A stretch of DNA of 64,000 nt from Aquatica leii (lineage: Eukaryota; Arthropoda; Insecta; Coleoptera; Lampyridae): positions 2,780,937-2,844,936 of the forward strand of contig CM069436.1 in the NCBI GenBank assembly GCA_035610365.1, in the 5' to 3' direction. Below the pieces are notes generated by a model. The model was not told the origin of the DNA. It ran no database searches and worked only from the letters and a program-made list of their open reading frames with translations. Every line of letters begins with the position of its first letter. Within the stretch, counting starts at the first letter, position 1. Positions 22,621-33,519 of this stretch are shown here, one piece after another. The translations under genes were made by a program, and so were the position numbers.

Positions 22621-22779
22621 GCATCTTTATAAATGACCCTGGTTTATCTTAGTGTTTCGAGGACAGTTGGTGACACACCTACCTTCCTACTCCGAGACGC
22701 CTTCCTGCGATTATCCATACAGATTGAGTTAAGTTCCTAATGTATGTAGATAGTTGTGCAGCTTTTTGTCGATGACTAC

Positions 22780-24002
22780 ATTTTTTTTAATTGCCCATGT
22801 AATGTTGGGTTCGGAGAGACCATCGGCCATGGTGCGTGATCGTGGCTATCGCATACTACGCATTGTTTATCTTCAGTACAATTTGCTTTTATATAGCCTT
22901 TCTTGTCGCAATTTAAGCATAGTTTCCTTCTATCCTTACTTTTACAATTTTTTAGTAACTCTCCCAACATCGAGTGCATTTTACTGCCTCCACTCGTTCT
23001 AATACTTTGCATGAGTTCAGACTTACCCTCAAAAACTTAGTTTTTAACAGCTGATCAGCCGTGTCCGCTGGAACATTAACAGTGATAGACTGAGTATCCC
23101 ACCTCGCTGGTCTGAGCTTTCCCAGTCTACTTTTACTAATCATCTACTCGCCTATAAGGCTGACTAGGGCCTCTCTGATTTCGTCCACGGTCGTAACCTC
23201 GTCGAAGTTGTGTATAGTCCCTTCAAAGTACATATGGACCCCCCAAATCTCGGCGTAGGTGGCCGTTTCTTGTTTTCCTTACCGCTTTTAAAGTAGTGTC
23301 TACTGTTAAAACTCCGACAGCCGTCTAGACCCCTCTAAGTAAGTCCGCGTATGGTCTCTCATTATTTTTGGTTATACGAGTTCCTGTCCTGTCAGATAAA
23401 CTCGCTAGTTGCATGCCTGGATCTCTAGTTTGGCCTGTGATTTAGCGTGCGAAATAAACAGCGTGACGTTTGACTTCTTATATACAAACTCCGCTAGATT
23501 TCTCGCCGACGTCATTTCTTTACCAACTACTTCCAGGTTTAGCCGCTTTAATCAAGCAGCTTGTGCCCTATCTGTCACTTTAGATAACGCATCGAAAACT
23601 GAGTCAGTTCACGCTGTTTTCTTGTCCGCTGCCAGACCTCTCACGAACGTGTATCTCATTCCTCTTGCTTAATGCCGGAGTCATCCTCGATTATGTCGAC
23701 GTTTTTTGTGGTGAAAATGTTTTCAGCCGTCAAAGTACGACCTTTTAAGATGCTTGTAACTTTTTCTGGAATATTTTCATTCCCTGCTTGAATAAAGAGC
23801 ACAGTATTGTCTAAGGTTGCACTCTCAGTTGTGGTCGCCCGGAAGATTTCCACCGGCCATTCTTCTTCGATCATCATCATGTCTTATGTTAAAAATTACT
23901 AGTTCAATTCTCGAGTATAAAACTTTATCTTCAAGTATGAAATTTGTCCTTAGAACCCCCATCTCTTTCGTCGAGATGTCAAATTTTAGACAGCATATTT
24001 AA
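22780..24002 (-). pseudogene. R1-like ORF1 with three CCHC zinc knuckles
   Basis: Several minus-strand frames share one order: a middle part with TTVDEIREALVSLIGE (about 23160-23200), then RLGKLRPARWDTQSITVNVP (about 23090-23140), LRVSLNSCKVLERVEAVKCTRC (first knuckle) and NCKSKDRRKLCLNC...CVVCDSHDHAP (further knuckles, 22800-22960). This is the usual layout of R1-clade Gag-like ORF1, which packages element RNA. Stops and shifts occur near 23150, 22980 and 23400. Confidence 0.8.
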
Positions 24003-24329
24003 TTTTACTTCTTGTAAGACCATCGACCAGCTCTGTATTTTTACGCCCAGCGCGGTCTTCGCCTTTAGATCGTTTCGCGCAAATATGCGATTAAATTTGT
24101 GAAAGCTAAATCGGGGTAAGTTTTCTCTTTATTGTGGGTTTAATTTGATTCTGTGCTAATTGTCGGATTTCGGTACCCATCACACGTTTACCGTTATCGC
24201 TAAAGACAACGAACAGGTGGCATAGTTGGGAATACTTCTATGACGTCACGTTATTGAAAACGTTATTTACACCGTCAAGGGTTGAAAACCTTCAGGATTG
24301 TACCTCTTTTGAGATAAACTACTATGATA

Positions 24330-24915
24330 ACTTATTTTCTTATGCTAAAATGAAACTTTACTTGTGTTAACGCTATATGTTCGTTTGTGTTGGATTTAAT
24401 ATTACTTTTTAGGTAACACAAGTACGGAATTAGCTAATCCCCTACTGGATAAAACCTAACTGTCAGTATTACAATTTCAAATATTTCGATTTGCATTTCG
24501 GTGGTCATGTCGATTGTTGACCATATGTGCATGTTAAGTTAACATAATTAATAATAAGATCAATTTGCGCACACAAAGTCATATGCAGTGCACGTTGAGT
24601 CTCAAAGACTTAAATTGTTTTGTTGTAAACGTATCAACGTTTGGAAAATTTTGATTTATGTACCTTCTTTGTCCTCTTTGAAATTATTGTCTGTGATAAA
24701 ATAAATATATATTTTGTGTTATTACTTCTGTGGTGTTATTTATTCTTTTCCAGCTACGGGTAGAGTTAGACGGTATCTCCTTATTTAATCTTTCATCGTC
24801 TTGGTGCCTTTTTTTAGATTTAAGTTATAATTTAGCATCACAAAGCCTGCCATCGCTCTCCGAAGAAGCTGTGCTAGCCGTTGCTTTGTTTTGTTACAAG
24901 AAGACCAGCGTAACA
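24330..24915 (+). repeat. LTR-like repeat, copy A
   Basis: One of three related copies (B at 47645-48337, C at 56249-56937). Shared landmarks are TTTACYTGTG near the start, GGATAAAACCTAACTGTCAGTATTA in A and B, CTGTGATAAAATAAATATATATT followed by a GT-rich stretch, CAGCTACGGGTAGA, CATCGTCTTGGTGCCTTTTT and a final CCAGCGTAACA. The AATAAA plus GT-rich layout resembles the R/U5 part of an LTR, and the end CA agrees. No coding region is attached to any copy, so these may be solo LTRs of an unknown element. Confidence 0.72.
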
Positions 24916-27326
24916 AATATTGGCTGTCCAACTCGAGGAACCTTATTTTCTCGTAACAGTCTTCGAATGTGACTAAATGTTTTAACGCCCTTTCTGTTCT
25001 AATTTTTTTTTACTCGTCCGAGATTTAGTTTACAACGTCAGCACTCCATCAGTATTCCGTATGCCTTGAATAGTGTAGAGATTTTCGATAGTTTTCTTCT
25101 TGATCAGGGTTCGCATTACTGACGAGGCAAGCTGGCAGGACAAGCTACGCATTCTAGAAATGCTATCCTTAATCTCCCTTTTGGGGTTCAAAGATTACTT
25201 AGTGAGACTTGCAAAGATTAAAACCATCTTAAATTCTCCCCCACTTTGTCCACCTTCAAGTGATTCGAATGACTTTCTTACAGCAACACATTTTTTTAAT
25301 TTGAGGCTTGCTTGTTTCTATGTCTAAAATTTCCCTTTTCGACATAAATTTAAACAAAGGTTCAAGTGGAACAAGTCAACACTTAGTCTAAAAGTAGGAG
25401 AGTAACATAGAGTCAGACTTGTACATTTATAGGTTTTTAATAAAAAACAAACATTTTTTTGAACGACTTTAAAATAGTTACCATAATCTTAGAAATCTTG
25501 AGAACTGTGTAATCTTTTTTAAAATCTTTTTTTCATTTAATTAAGCAGGAAGTATGTAAATAGACTTTTGCTGAAATTTTCGAAACAAATATTTTTTACA
25601 GAATAATTGTGGAATTAGAACAGATAGAGAGCAAAAAGATAAAAAAAATGTAAATAAGGTTTTAAATAAACAAAAATTTATGTGTATAGTATTTGGATTT
25701 TGTGCACGATGTTTATATAACGTCTTTCATCTTTATAATTTTGTTAAATTCCAATCCGAAAATTAGAAAAAAATCCCCAGAAACTTATTTTACAAAACCG
25801 AAGTTCAATTTAAAATTAAAATCTTTCGCAAAGTTTCTACTATAAGTTACCCAATCCGAAAGCATTTATCTCTTTTACAAATCCAATACTACTTTAATAA
25901 AATGAGAAATTTGGAAATAAAATATTTACAAAAAGAAAATATTTAAAAATACAAAAGAAATTCATCATATTTTCAAGTCAATCGCTTTTTAAACAAAATA
26001 TTAAATAAAATTCAATAAATGTCAACATCAATATCCACAAGCTGATATTATTTTTTTATTGAAATTCTTTTCAAAGTGGAACAAAGTATATAAATTTTTG
26101 ACATTCGATGATGTACGTTTGCAAAAAGAAAACTGAACGTCAGCGCACGAATACATAAATAAATAAATGCGTCGTTTAATTTTTAATTCAAAGAAATGCG
26201 AACGTGTGTCTATTTATAATTTTTTTAGTTATCCGCGTGCGAAACGACCATTCGTAAAAAAAGTAACAGAATAGTTTTTAGGACCTTAATAAATATCCAA
26301 AAATAATTATTATCTGGAGCGGTTGTTGTATTCGCGTGTGCTGCCTGGCGGCCAAAATTGCCTCTTCAGAACAACAATCATCATTCATATTCCATAATTT
26401 GATAACGCCACGCTCTGACCGCTTTGAAGATATAACAGCCAACGTATCCATCGTATTTAAGCCTCGAGCAGAAAGAGATCAGCTAATCACTCTTTAGTAA
26501 ACGCCCGACCGTAGCGTGTGTTGTGCTTGTAACGGGGAGATATAATTACTAATTACCATACGTGATATGGGGTATCTTTAATTCAAATTAGGTTATAATT
26601 TAATGTTTTTTTGTATAACGTGCCACAACCGAATTCTAAATTTCGTTTTAGTTTCAACTGAAAATGACTGTGTCGCATATCGATTGTAATTACAGCACTT
26701 ATGGGGTGTGATGCAACTGAAGCCTCTTATTGTGCCCTTCATAATGTTACACTCCATCAACTTGGTATCCGTGATAAATTTTAGGATAACGTTTATAGAG
26801 CGAGAGCTTTGTTGTCTTAGATAAAATCATTAATTTAACAGATCAAGGCAAATTGTCGATTTTTTCAAATTTATTTGGCGCCTACTTCGTTAATTAAAAA
26901 CCAACGCAACATTAATATTAATTTCGATTTATTACGTTGCTTCTTTACAGTTTCTCACCTTTCTAGTTAACTAATAACTAAAATAAACGTTTTATACATG
27001 CAATTTAAATATGCATTTAAAAAACGATTAACCAAACACAATCTTGTTTTAAATCCGACTGTACTTTATCTTTAATCTTCACGATTATAAAGACAAACGA
27101 TTTATCCACCAAACGTTTTTAACTTCCCACCCTTAGCTTTATAACTTGTGTCTCAACTTCCTCGAAAATCATCTTGTTATTACTAGCTACTGTTATTTAG
27201 TTACTAACAGTTTAAATAAAAATTAAATTTAAAACGTGTGTAAAATCGGAAAGGACTAATTTTGACTCAAAATTCAATATTCTTTTCTCGATTCTCCCTT
27301 TGTAGTCCAAACATTTTAGATATTCT
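24916..27326. other. AT-rich region without a recognised gene
   Basis: No domain recognised. A 75-codon frame at 25100-25327 on the plus strand is not supported by any motif. The stretch at 26330-26560 is less AT-rich than its surroundings and has a TATTTAAG box followed about 25 bases later by a TCAGCTAATCACTC site. It could be the promoter part of a solo LTR, but nothing confirms this. Confidence 0.5.
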
Positions 27327-27600
27327 CAAAAAAATGTGTCATACAAGCAAGAGAATCGGTACATATATTTATTGTTACCGTCTCATTAAAATGTTATAAA
27401 GTCCTCCAAAAAAAAAGTTGTGCTGAAGCTGCAATCGTTCAAAATGGTGGCCAAAATACAGTTTTTTGAGTTTTATTACTTCACCGTTGCGTTTAGAAAA
27501 AAAATTCTTAAACAAAAGTTGTTTGACATGTAATTATCAAGATATTTTATTATTACCATTTTTTTGTGTGACCAACTATAATGGCACAAAATGTCTTTTT
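27327..27600 (+). repeat. Left terminal inverted repeat of the 5.57-kb transposon
   Basis: Matches the reverse complement of 32632-32899 over its whole length. Examples are GTCATACAAGCAAG, AAAAAAGTTGTGCTGAAGCTG, ATCGTTCAAAATGG, TTACTTCACCGTTGCGTTTAG and CTTAAACAAAAGTTGTTTG. Divergence is low, mostly single-base changes. The exact outer end is uncertain by a few bases. Confidence 0.92.
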
Positions 27601-27870
27601 CTTTTCATTCGCGTCAATAATAATGTGTTTAATATCACTTTGATAACGTATTGCAATAGCAAATAATTATTTGAGAGCAACTTCTGGTTTTATAAAATAA
27701 TACAGTATATCAAGTGTCATAAGCAAATATATATTAAAAAGATAAACAAAAATTCATGTAAAACAAAATTGAAATGAAATAAATACGGAAACGAAATTGG
27801 TTATTGTTCTTGAGATTTCATACATAAAATGTTCGCAAATAACAAATATAGGAAATATAAAAGTTGTTAT

Positions 27871-28452
27871 TTAGATAATGTCATCATCATTTTCTTCAAT
27901 ATCAATGTTATCATCTTCTGCACAGTTTTCGCATGTCAAGCCTTGACACGTAGTGCAAATCGGTGTACATCGGAGCCTTGATTTTACGCACTCACAGTGT
28001 TTGTTAGAGCATAGTCTTTGACAAATACAGAACACCAGTTTTAATAATTCAGGTGATGCTGGTTGGATGGAAGAAGTAACGGGAACTAACTTATCATTAT
28101 TTTTTGACCACCCCCATAACGTTGGTTCCAACATATTGCCATTCCAATGTTGTACTTGCAAGTATACACGATAAGAATGTTGCATAGCCGCAGCGCTGGT
28201 TGGAGGAAGTGATGCCAAGTCAAATGATTTATTCACTTGCTGTTTCGATATAATGTTGTTATATCTGAAGTACCTCACTTCATTGAGACATGTACTTTTC
28301 GTATAACCATACAAATTCATTAAAAATTTCTCTCCTGCAGCTCCAATGTCTTCTTGTGGGGCCAAGGGCTGATTGAAATCTTTTACAATTGACCGCAGGT
28401 CTGGATTTTTCTGTAAAATTGTATTAGCTTTCAGTTTTCCTTGATTGTACAC
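27871..28452 (-). pseudogene. Transposon protein, C-terminal domain with cysteine-rich tail
   Basis: This frame continues the nuclease domain (YNQGKLKANTILQ) and carries GAAGEKFLMNLYG, LASLPPTSAAAMQHSYRVYL and a cysteine-rich tail: CICQRLCSNKHCECVKSRL, then CTPICTTCQGLTCENC. The LPPTSAA...HS.R.Y.Q box plus Cys tail is typical of this invertebrate protein family. The tail could bind two zinc ions. The protein ends in an acidic stretch (DDNIDIEENDDD) with its stop at 27871. Confidence 0.75.
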
Positions 28453-29177
28453 ACCTGATGTGGTGTCACATCAAGACATTGCATGTGCAAAAAGAAGTAC
28501 ATCACAGATTTCACCCAGAACATTTTTTTGTCGGGAAATGCTAAACAATGTTGGTTTGCTTTTTTTTGAAGCTGGACGATAGAAAAAAATGTATGAGAAA
28601 TAGATGCGTTTGAAGTAAGAAGAACAAGTAGATCGGTGTCCTGCCCAACAACGACAACCTTACAACCAGTTTTGGCTTTATCAATGGCTGTTGAAACGAA
28701 GAGACAGTCCGCATCTGATTCTGCTGGACTGACTTGTACGTTTGTTTTTTGGCAACGACTTATTAATATGTTTATAAGTTGTTTCTTATTGATGGTATTA
28801 GACAGAAAGTCTGCCTGTGTTGTTGTTGTTGAGAAATTATTTATTTGTATATTTGCAGATGTTCTTTTCGTAGCCCTTCTTCTTTGTTCACAACTCTTAA
28901 TAGTTGGCTGGTTTGGGTATCCATCAAATACAATGGTACATTGGTCTCCATAATGTGATTTCACATAAGATATATAGCTGTTGAGTACATCCTCATAAGT
29001 TGCAGGTCGTGGCCATATAACACTGTGAAGTAAGTGACCATCATCAATTACGTGAACACAATCACTGGGCAAAGAAGTAGAGTCTTCACATTCAAAAGCT
29101 CTGACCAGTGATGATTTTTTATTTTTCCTCAAGGACACACTATAAAACAATGTTGGGCGTCTGGGTGCAAGCTCATA
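28431..29177 (-). pseudogene. Transposon protein, XPG/PIN-like nuclease domain
   Basis: After YELAPRRPTLFYS the protein shows the acidic motifs of the FEN1/XPG/PIN nuclease fold, in order: TIVFDGYPNQP (Asp), SPAESDADCLFV (Glu, Asp, Asp), VVVVGQDTDLLVLL (Asp...Asp) and, just past a frameshift near 28465, CDTTS. The family normally uses these carboxylates to bind two metal ions and cut DNA flaps or junctions. A nuclease fused to a transposase-like core could process transposon ends or integration intermediates. The residues look intact, but the frameshift and a TGA just before CDTTS break this copy. Confidence 0.78.
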
Positions 29178-29434
29178 CACGGAGAGAAATATTATACTGA
29201 ATTTAAGCATTACGATTTCATATTTAAAGCATTTGCTTTTTTTCTAAAATTGATCCACGTTCAAATAACATTTAACGTAAATTTACTAAAATTTAAACTA
29301 AATCTCTTATTGCAATGCAATTGCAGCTACAATCTAATAAAATAAAAGTTTAATGCAAGCGTACATCGGCTTGACTCAAAACCAACAGCCTTTTGCATGG
29401 TACATATCAATTCCGCATAACCTTTTTTTCCGTG
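29178..29434. mobile_element. MITE inserted in the transposon coding region (TA target)
   Basis: A 257-bp segment with inverted ends: left CACGGAGAGAAATATTATAC and right (reversed) CACGGAAAAAAAGGTTATGC, matching over about 27 positions with a few changes. It is flanked by TA at 29176-29177 and 29435-29436. On the minus strand the transposon protein reads ...CFQY up to the first TA and continues ...YELAP after the second. Removing the segment and one TA therefore brings the reading frame together exactly. A TA duplication and short TIRs fit a Tc1/mariner-type MITE. Confidence 0.85.
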
Positions 29435-29436
29435 TA

Positions 29437-30316
29437 CTGAAAGCATCTTTTTAACTCCTTTCGATCATGTACAACAACAATAATTCTGTTACAAAGTTGC
29501 TGTGTATTGACAGTTACTACCTCGTTGTTTATAATGATACCAGAGGTCATTATTGCTAGTGGTGTAACTTTATCTTTTCTGTGAATTACGACTGCACCGA
29601 AATCTTTGCCTTCCGTTGCTCTTAATGAATACATACCCTTTTCTATGGCTTGGTCACAGGTAACTTTATCATCGGCAACAAGACCTGAAGCGATGTTGAT
29701 TAGCTCTCCCGACTCTTGATGGAATGGACTGTGTTGTAATAACCAATTACAAAAAGTGTCTACATCCTTATGGTCACGAATTTGTCGACTAGTACCCTGT
29801 TCTTTATGTTGCTCAGTTGAAGTGAAAGTGACACTGGTAAACTGTTCAACAGCCCTTGATATCTCTGTGGACAATGGCAAGGATCCAACGTAACAAAGTC
29901 CTTTCATTTATACCTCGACCATGGGCAAGCCCTCCAATTGATTTCATTGGACGGTTCAGCGACTGCTCTATGACCATGTCAGTCCATACACCTAAACAAA
30001 ATCTTTTTGCATAACGGACAGTAAAAAACTCATCTGTTGTGAATTTTTTTAAGTCGTCTGGTGACATTTTCTTTTCATATTCAAGTGTCAATTGAAGGTA
30101 GAGGTGAGCGCATTTGGCATACAAATTATGGCCCGCAGCATGGAAGATAGAAATCATAAGTTTGATTATCTCAGTGTGCTTTTTCCAATTTCCAGTTCTT
30201 TCGGCACTGATGAATTCCATCACAAGTATTATGAGATCAATGTACTGAAGCCACAATTTTGCTGTTCTATTGTTCTTTTTTGTTTTTTCACACAGTTTCT
30301 GCAAATCGTTTATCAT
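29437..30316 (-). pseudogene. Transposon protein, central linker region
   Basis: Frames 30316-29846 and 29907-29407 carry RTAKLWLQYIDLIILVMEFI, GNWKKHTEIIKLMISIFHAAGHNLYA, SLNRPMKSIGGLAHGRGI, EQFTSVTFTSTEQHKEQG and CNWLLQHSPF. The piece is largely alpha-helical by composition. GLAHGRG.+E..L..W is a typical conserved box of this family. A shift occurs near 29880. The true coding sequence ends at 29437, where a MITE interrupts the codon row CFQY; the frame beyond that point (to 29407) is MITE sequence. Confidence 0.7.
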
Positions 30317-30406
30317 TTTGTTACATAAAACTGATGATTCTAATTCCTCGGATGATATTTCATTCCTAAGTAACTCCTAACTTACGCTTGAAAGTGGCTT
30401 AAAGGA

Positions 30407-31995
30407 CTAATTTTTAAGTTCAGGGTACATGTCAGCTAGTGAGTTAAACAAACCACAAACTGTGAGCAAATATGCCCTCAACGATCTAGAAAAAGCATGG
30501 CCCGGTGAAAGATGGGGAACTGTGTTCTTTGCATATACAGTTGCCCAAAGCTCTTCAACCCCACTTCTTCTCATAATGTAACCTATGGACCCTAAAAAAC
30601 TCATCATCAAATGAAAACCCCCGAGCCGTACATGAATTGTTGAAAGTGGGCTGCTAGAGTCTGCTGACGATACGATTTCAGCTGCCTTCGGAAATAGCGG
30701 CTGGTCGAAGGTAACAATGCAGGGTTTCTTCTTAATTTGGCTTTCAAGCACAGCATACATTAGTGCTGAGTTTATTGCACTTAGGTTACTACCTTCTAAG
30801 TTTATAAAAGGAACTGGCAATATTTTGGTAGTTGCATATGCTCCATCCTCCTGATGGGCGTCTTGCATGTATGCATTTTAAAATGGAATTCGGTTTTCCG
30901 AGAACAAAAACCGACAAATCCATGGTACATTGCATTTTAAGCCCTGTTGTACTAGTTCTGTGTTCATATCGACTGGTTGTATCTTGACTTTTTTCCAGCC
31001 TGGCTTAGTTGGATTCTTATAGTTTACAATAGGTATACAATTTGTTATTAGAGTCATTTTCTTCTTTACATCTCGAATTGTAGGCGAAGTGCTGGAGTTT
31101 AACACGGTATACCACCAAGAACATGAACAGTTCCTTTGCCATCAAGAGTTCTTGTGTTGACATCTGCGTTGTCAAATACAAACTGCATGAAACTGAAGTC
31201 TTGTTGTTCAGGTTGGCCATTTTGGCTAGCACAGTTCAGGTAACCAATAGCCTCATTGTACGAAGAACAAACTAACAGAGAGTGAAGAACATCGATTAGA
31301 TATCGCGATCCAAATTTACAGTGAAGATGGACACCAACTTCCAATTGAATAGGAGAAATGAATGATCTCGGGCGGCAGGCCGATATGATGGCGTAGTTTA
31401 TAGCAGCTATTTTTGGTTTTTCTTTTTGACTTTTAGATTTTCCTTGTATAACATTTTGCATGAACAACTGCAAAGAATCGGGTACAATATCTGATTCAAT
31501 ATTTCCCATCTCTTCTACAGATGGATATACTAACACATCGTAAGTTTTTGCACGGATGTCCTGTAGAATTATTTTAGCAGCCTTTTCCACAATCCGTAGC
31601 CTTTCATTTTCTGTATTTTTCTTCCTGTCTAAATACCATTGATCATACAGTAACTTTCTGGTAGTTCCCAAGAAGGAAAATAAAGTCTGACGTGAACCAC
31701 CCTTTTGTTCTGTAACAATCAATTGATCTTGGAAATGTGATTTAAGCCTAGTCTTCAAAATGTAGTTTGAAATGTCTACGTTTTCTATTTCAAGAGGTTT
31801 CACTATGTCTTTTATTTCAATTAACGAATACTGGCATTCTTTTCCTTCCTCGATATAGTGATACAACATATCTAAAACTGTTTCTTGAGCATCTTTGCTT
31901 GACTGTCCTGATTTTACTTTTGGCAGATTTCTAAAAGTAACGTAGCATTCATGATGGTATCTAGCTTCAGCTGCTGGTAAATCTACATGCTCCAC
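30407..31995 (-). pseudogene. Transposon protein, transposase-like core
   Basis: Minus-strand frames 31995-31099, 31105-30878 and 30868-30407 form one continuous protein with small shifts near 31100 and 30870. Landmarks: HHECYVTFR, LKSHFQDQLIVTEQKGGS, CRPRSFISPIQLEVGV, FVFDNADVNTRTLDGKGTVH, CIVTFDQPLFPKA and VRLGGFHLMMSFLGSIGYIM with GVEELWATVYA. Aspartates in DNADVNTRTLDG and TFDQP and glutamates in GVEELW are conserved in this family as I remember it, and could supply a DDE-like triad. This is inference from position and conservation, not proof of catalysis. Confidence 0.7.
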
Positions 31996-32212
31996 TCTTT
32001 TTTATCAATTTCACTTAAATCGTCTTTCCGTTCACCACATATTTTCAAAATTGCATCTGTTCCTTAAACGTCTGAACCATGGATATGCGCTTTCTCCTAT
32101 TTTTTGATAATTTTGAATCAGGGACTGCAACCTCGACTCCGTAAAAAAGGCAGGTCGTTTTGTAATCAAATGCTGGCATTTTGATCCATGTTGTTGGTTT
32201 AGAGACACAGGA

Positions 32213-32464
32213 TTAATTATTTTTGTTGTCGTGCAGTTTTTTTTTCTTAGCTGTTATAGTACTAGGTTTAGTATAATAGTTGCTGCAAGCCTTGTGCACT
32301 TTAAGTTCTTTAACATTTTGTAACTTTTCCCAAAGTCTATCTTCTACTGATTTGCTTGTTTGTATAATAGTTAATAATCCTCGATTAGTCACTACACTAC
32401 ATCCTTTTTTTAGGTCCCCATCACAAAAACAACACCTTTCATCTTCCATGGTTCTATTAGTCAA
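32213..32464 (-). pseudogene. Transposon protein, N-terminal zinc-binding module
   Basis: The first part of the large protein, starting at the ATG at 32464 (MTNRTMEDERCCFC). It has C-x2-C (CCFCDGDLKKG) and an H-x3-C pair (VHKACSNYY), and the next fragment continues with HHECYVTF (H-x3-C). Together these form a C2-HC/HC-type zinc-binding domain likely to bind DNA or the transposon ends. The frame closes at 32213, and the downstream part lies in another frame from about 31995, so there is a shift or short decayed stretch between them. Confidence 0.7.
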
Positions 32465-32631
32465 TACCTACAGTAAATCTGAAACAAAAGCATTTTTATT
32501 GTGTTAATAATTCTAAATTTTATTCACAGGTGTTGGTTGGTATGCTCAAAATAAATCCACTAATTTCAGAAACAAGTATTACATAATGTTAAGTGAATTT
32601 ATTTACATTTTCTATACGGACTATAAAACGA

Positions 32632-32899
32632 CGCCATTTTGTGCATGTTTCGTTGTTCACACAAAAAAATGGTTATAATAAAATATATGGATAATTACAT
32701 GACAAACAACTTTTGTTTAAGAATTATTTTTCTAAACGCAACGGTGAAGTAATAAAACCCAAAAAACTGTATTTTGGTCGCCATTTTGAACGATTACAGC
32801 TTCAGCACAACTTTTTTTTTGGGGACTTTACAACATTTCAATGAGACAGTAACAGTGAATATGTGTACCGATTCCCTTGCTTGTATGACAAATTTTTGA
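32632..32899 (-). repeat. Right terminal inverted repeat of the 5.57-kb transposon
   Basis: Inverted partner of 27327-27600. The outer end is near the TTTTTGA at 32892-32899. The coding region starts about 170 bases inside it, so promoter elements for the transposase may lie between 32465 and 32632. Confidence 0.92.
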
Positions 32900-33519
32900 A
32901 AACTATTGCCCAAAAAGATTAAAACAGTTTCATTCGTTGACACTATAAAGATTTCTTTTACTCGTATTATCTAACAGGCATTGAATCAAAAGTTTGTAAT
33001 TGCTTTTTACCACGTTGAAGTAAACACAAATTACCAATATAAAATTATACAAAATCTACGTGAATTTTTAATTTCAATTAATTATTTCTTCATTTTAATT
33101 TTGCTGGGTGGTTTTAAGTTATTTATATGTTTAACGTTTAATTGTTTTTAGATTAAAACTTTAATCTAAACTTTCCAGTCTAATTTTGTTTACAAACTTT
33201 TGCGAGAAATTAAAATTAAGAAACAAAGTAAACAAAACTATCAGACTTATGATAATATCATGTATGTAAGAATTTAATTAGCATGTTTTTTATAATTAAA
33301 ATTAAAAATCGGTGTAAATCAATAATTTTTAATTAAGAATATGATGGTACGCAAGTTAATAATAAAATAGCATCTTTGATTAAAATTTTATTTTATAGGA
33401 ACCGCTGCTTTTTTTTTAAATGAAAGAGACAGTACAAATTAATTGTATTTGACGAAAATGATATTCAATATTTAAAATTGATACAATAAAAGCTATATAT
33501 ATAAGTGTAACTTTATTTG
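32900..33519. other. AT-rich spacer, nothing recognised
   Basis: Simple AT-rich DNA between the 5.57-kb transposon and the 3' end of the next LINE. I see no frame or repeat. Confidence 0.6.

Larger units (their letters stand above)
21100..24002 (-). mobile_element. R1-like LINE, decayed and endonuclease-deleted
   Basis: Read on the minus strand: ORF1 (24002 to about 22780), then directly the linker and reverse transcriptase (22700 to about 21480), then a decayed C-terminal region. ORF1 zinc knuckles are followed within about 100 bases by a pre-RT linker (AIKRAKNKA), so the whole endonuclease domain is missing. No clear poly-A end or target duplication is visible. It lies opposite to, and is clearly different from, the LINE at 14-18.6 kb. 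Confidence 0.8.
27327..32899 (-). mobile_element. 5.57-kb DNA transposon with long terminal inverted repeats (possibly Academ superfamily)
   Basis: Two inverted copies of about 270 bases bracket one long minus-strand coding region (32464 to 27871). No reverse transcriptase or integrase is present, so this is a DNA transposon. The protein family (see the domain entries) occurs as unnamed proteins across invertebrates. The combination of a transposase-like core with an XPG/PIN-like nuclease suggests the Academ superfamily, which I recall as encoding an XPG-type nuclease. I could not confirm a 3-4 bp target duplication. The coding region has only a few frameshifts plus one 257-bp MITE insertion, so the copy is comparatively young. 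Confidence 0.85.

Noticed and set aside
24330-24330. Target-site duplications around LTR-like repeats A, B, C
   Set aside because: B shows AATTTACC-like words on both sides, but TTTAC(C/T) also precedes the TGTG in A and C, so it is part of the repeat and not a duplication.
29187-29425. Intron in the transposon gene (GT...TTCAG present)
   Set aside because: The TA-flanked inverted-end segment explains the gap better: its removal joins the codons exactly, while the splice option does not give the family's CFQYELAP-type junction. RNA data could still change this.
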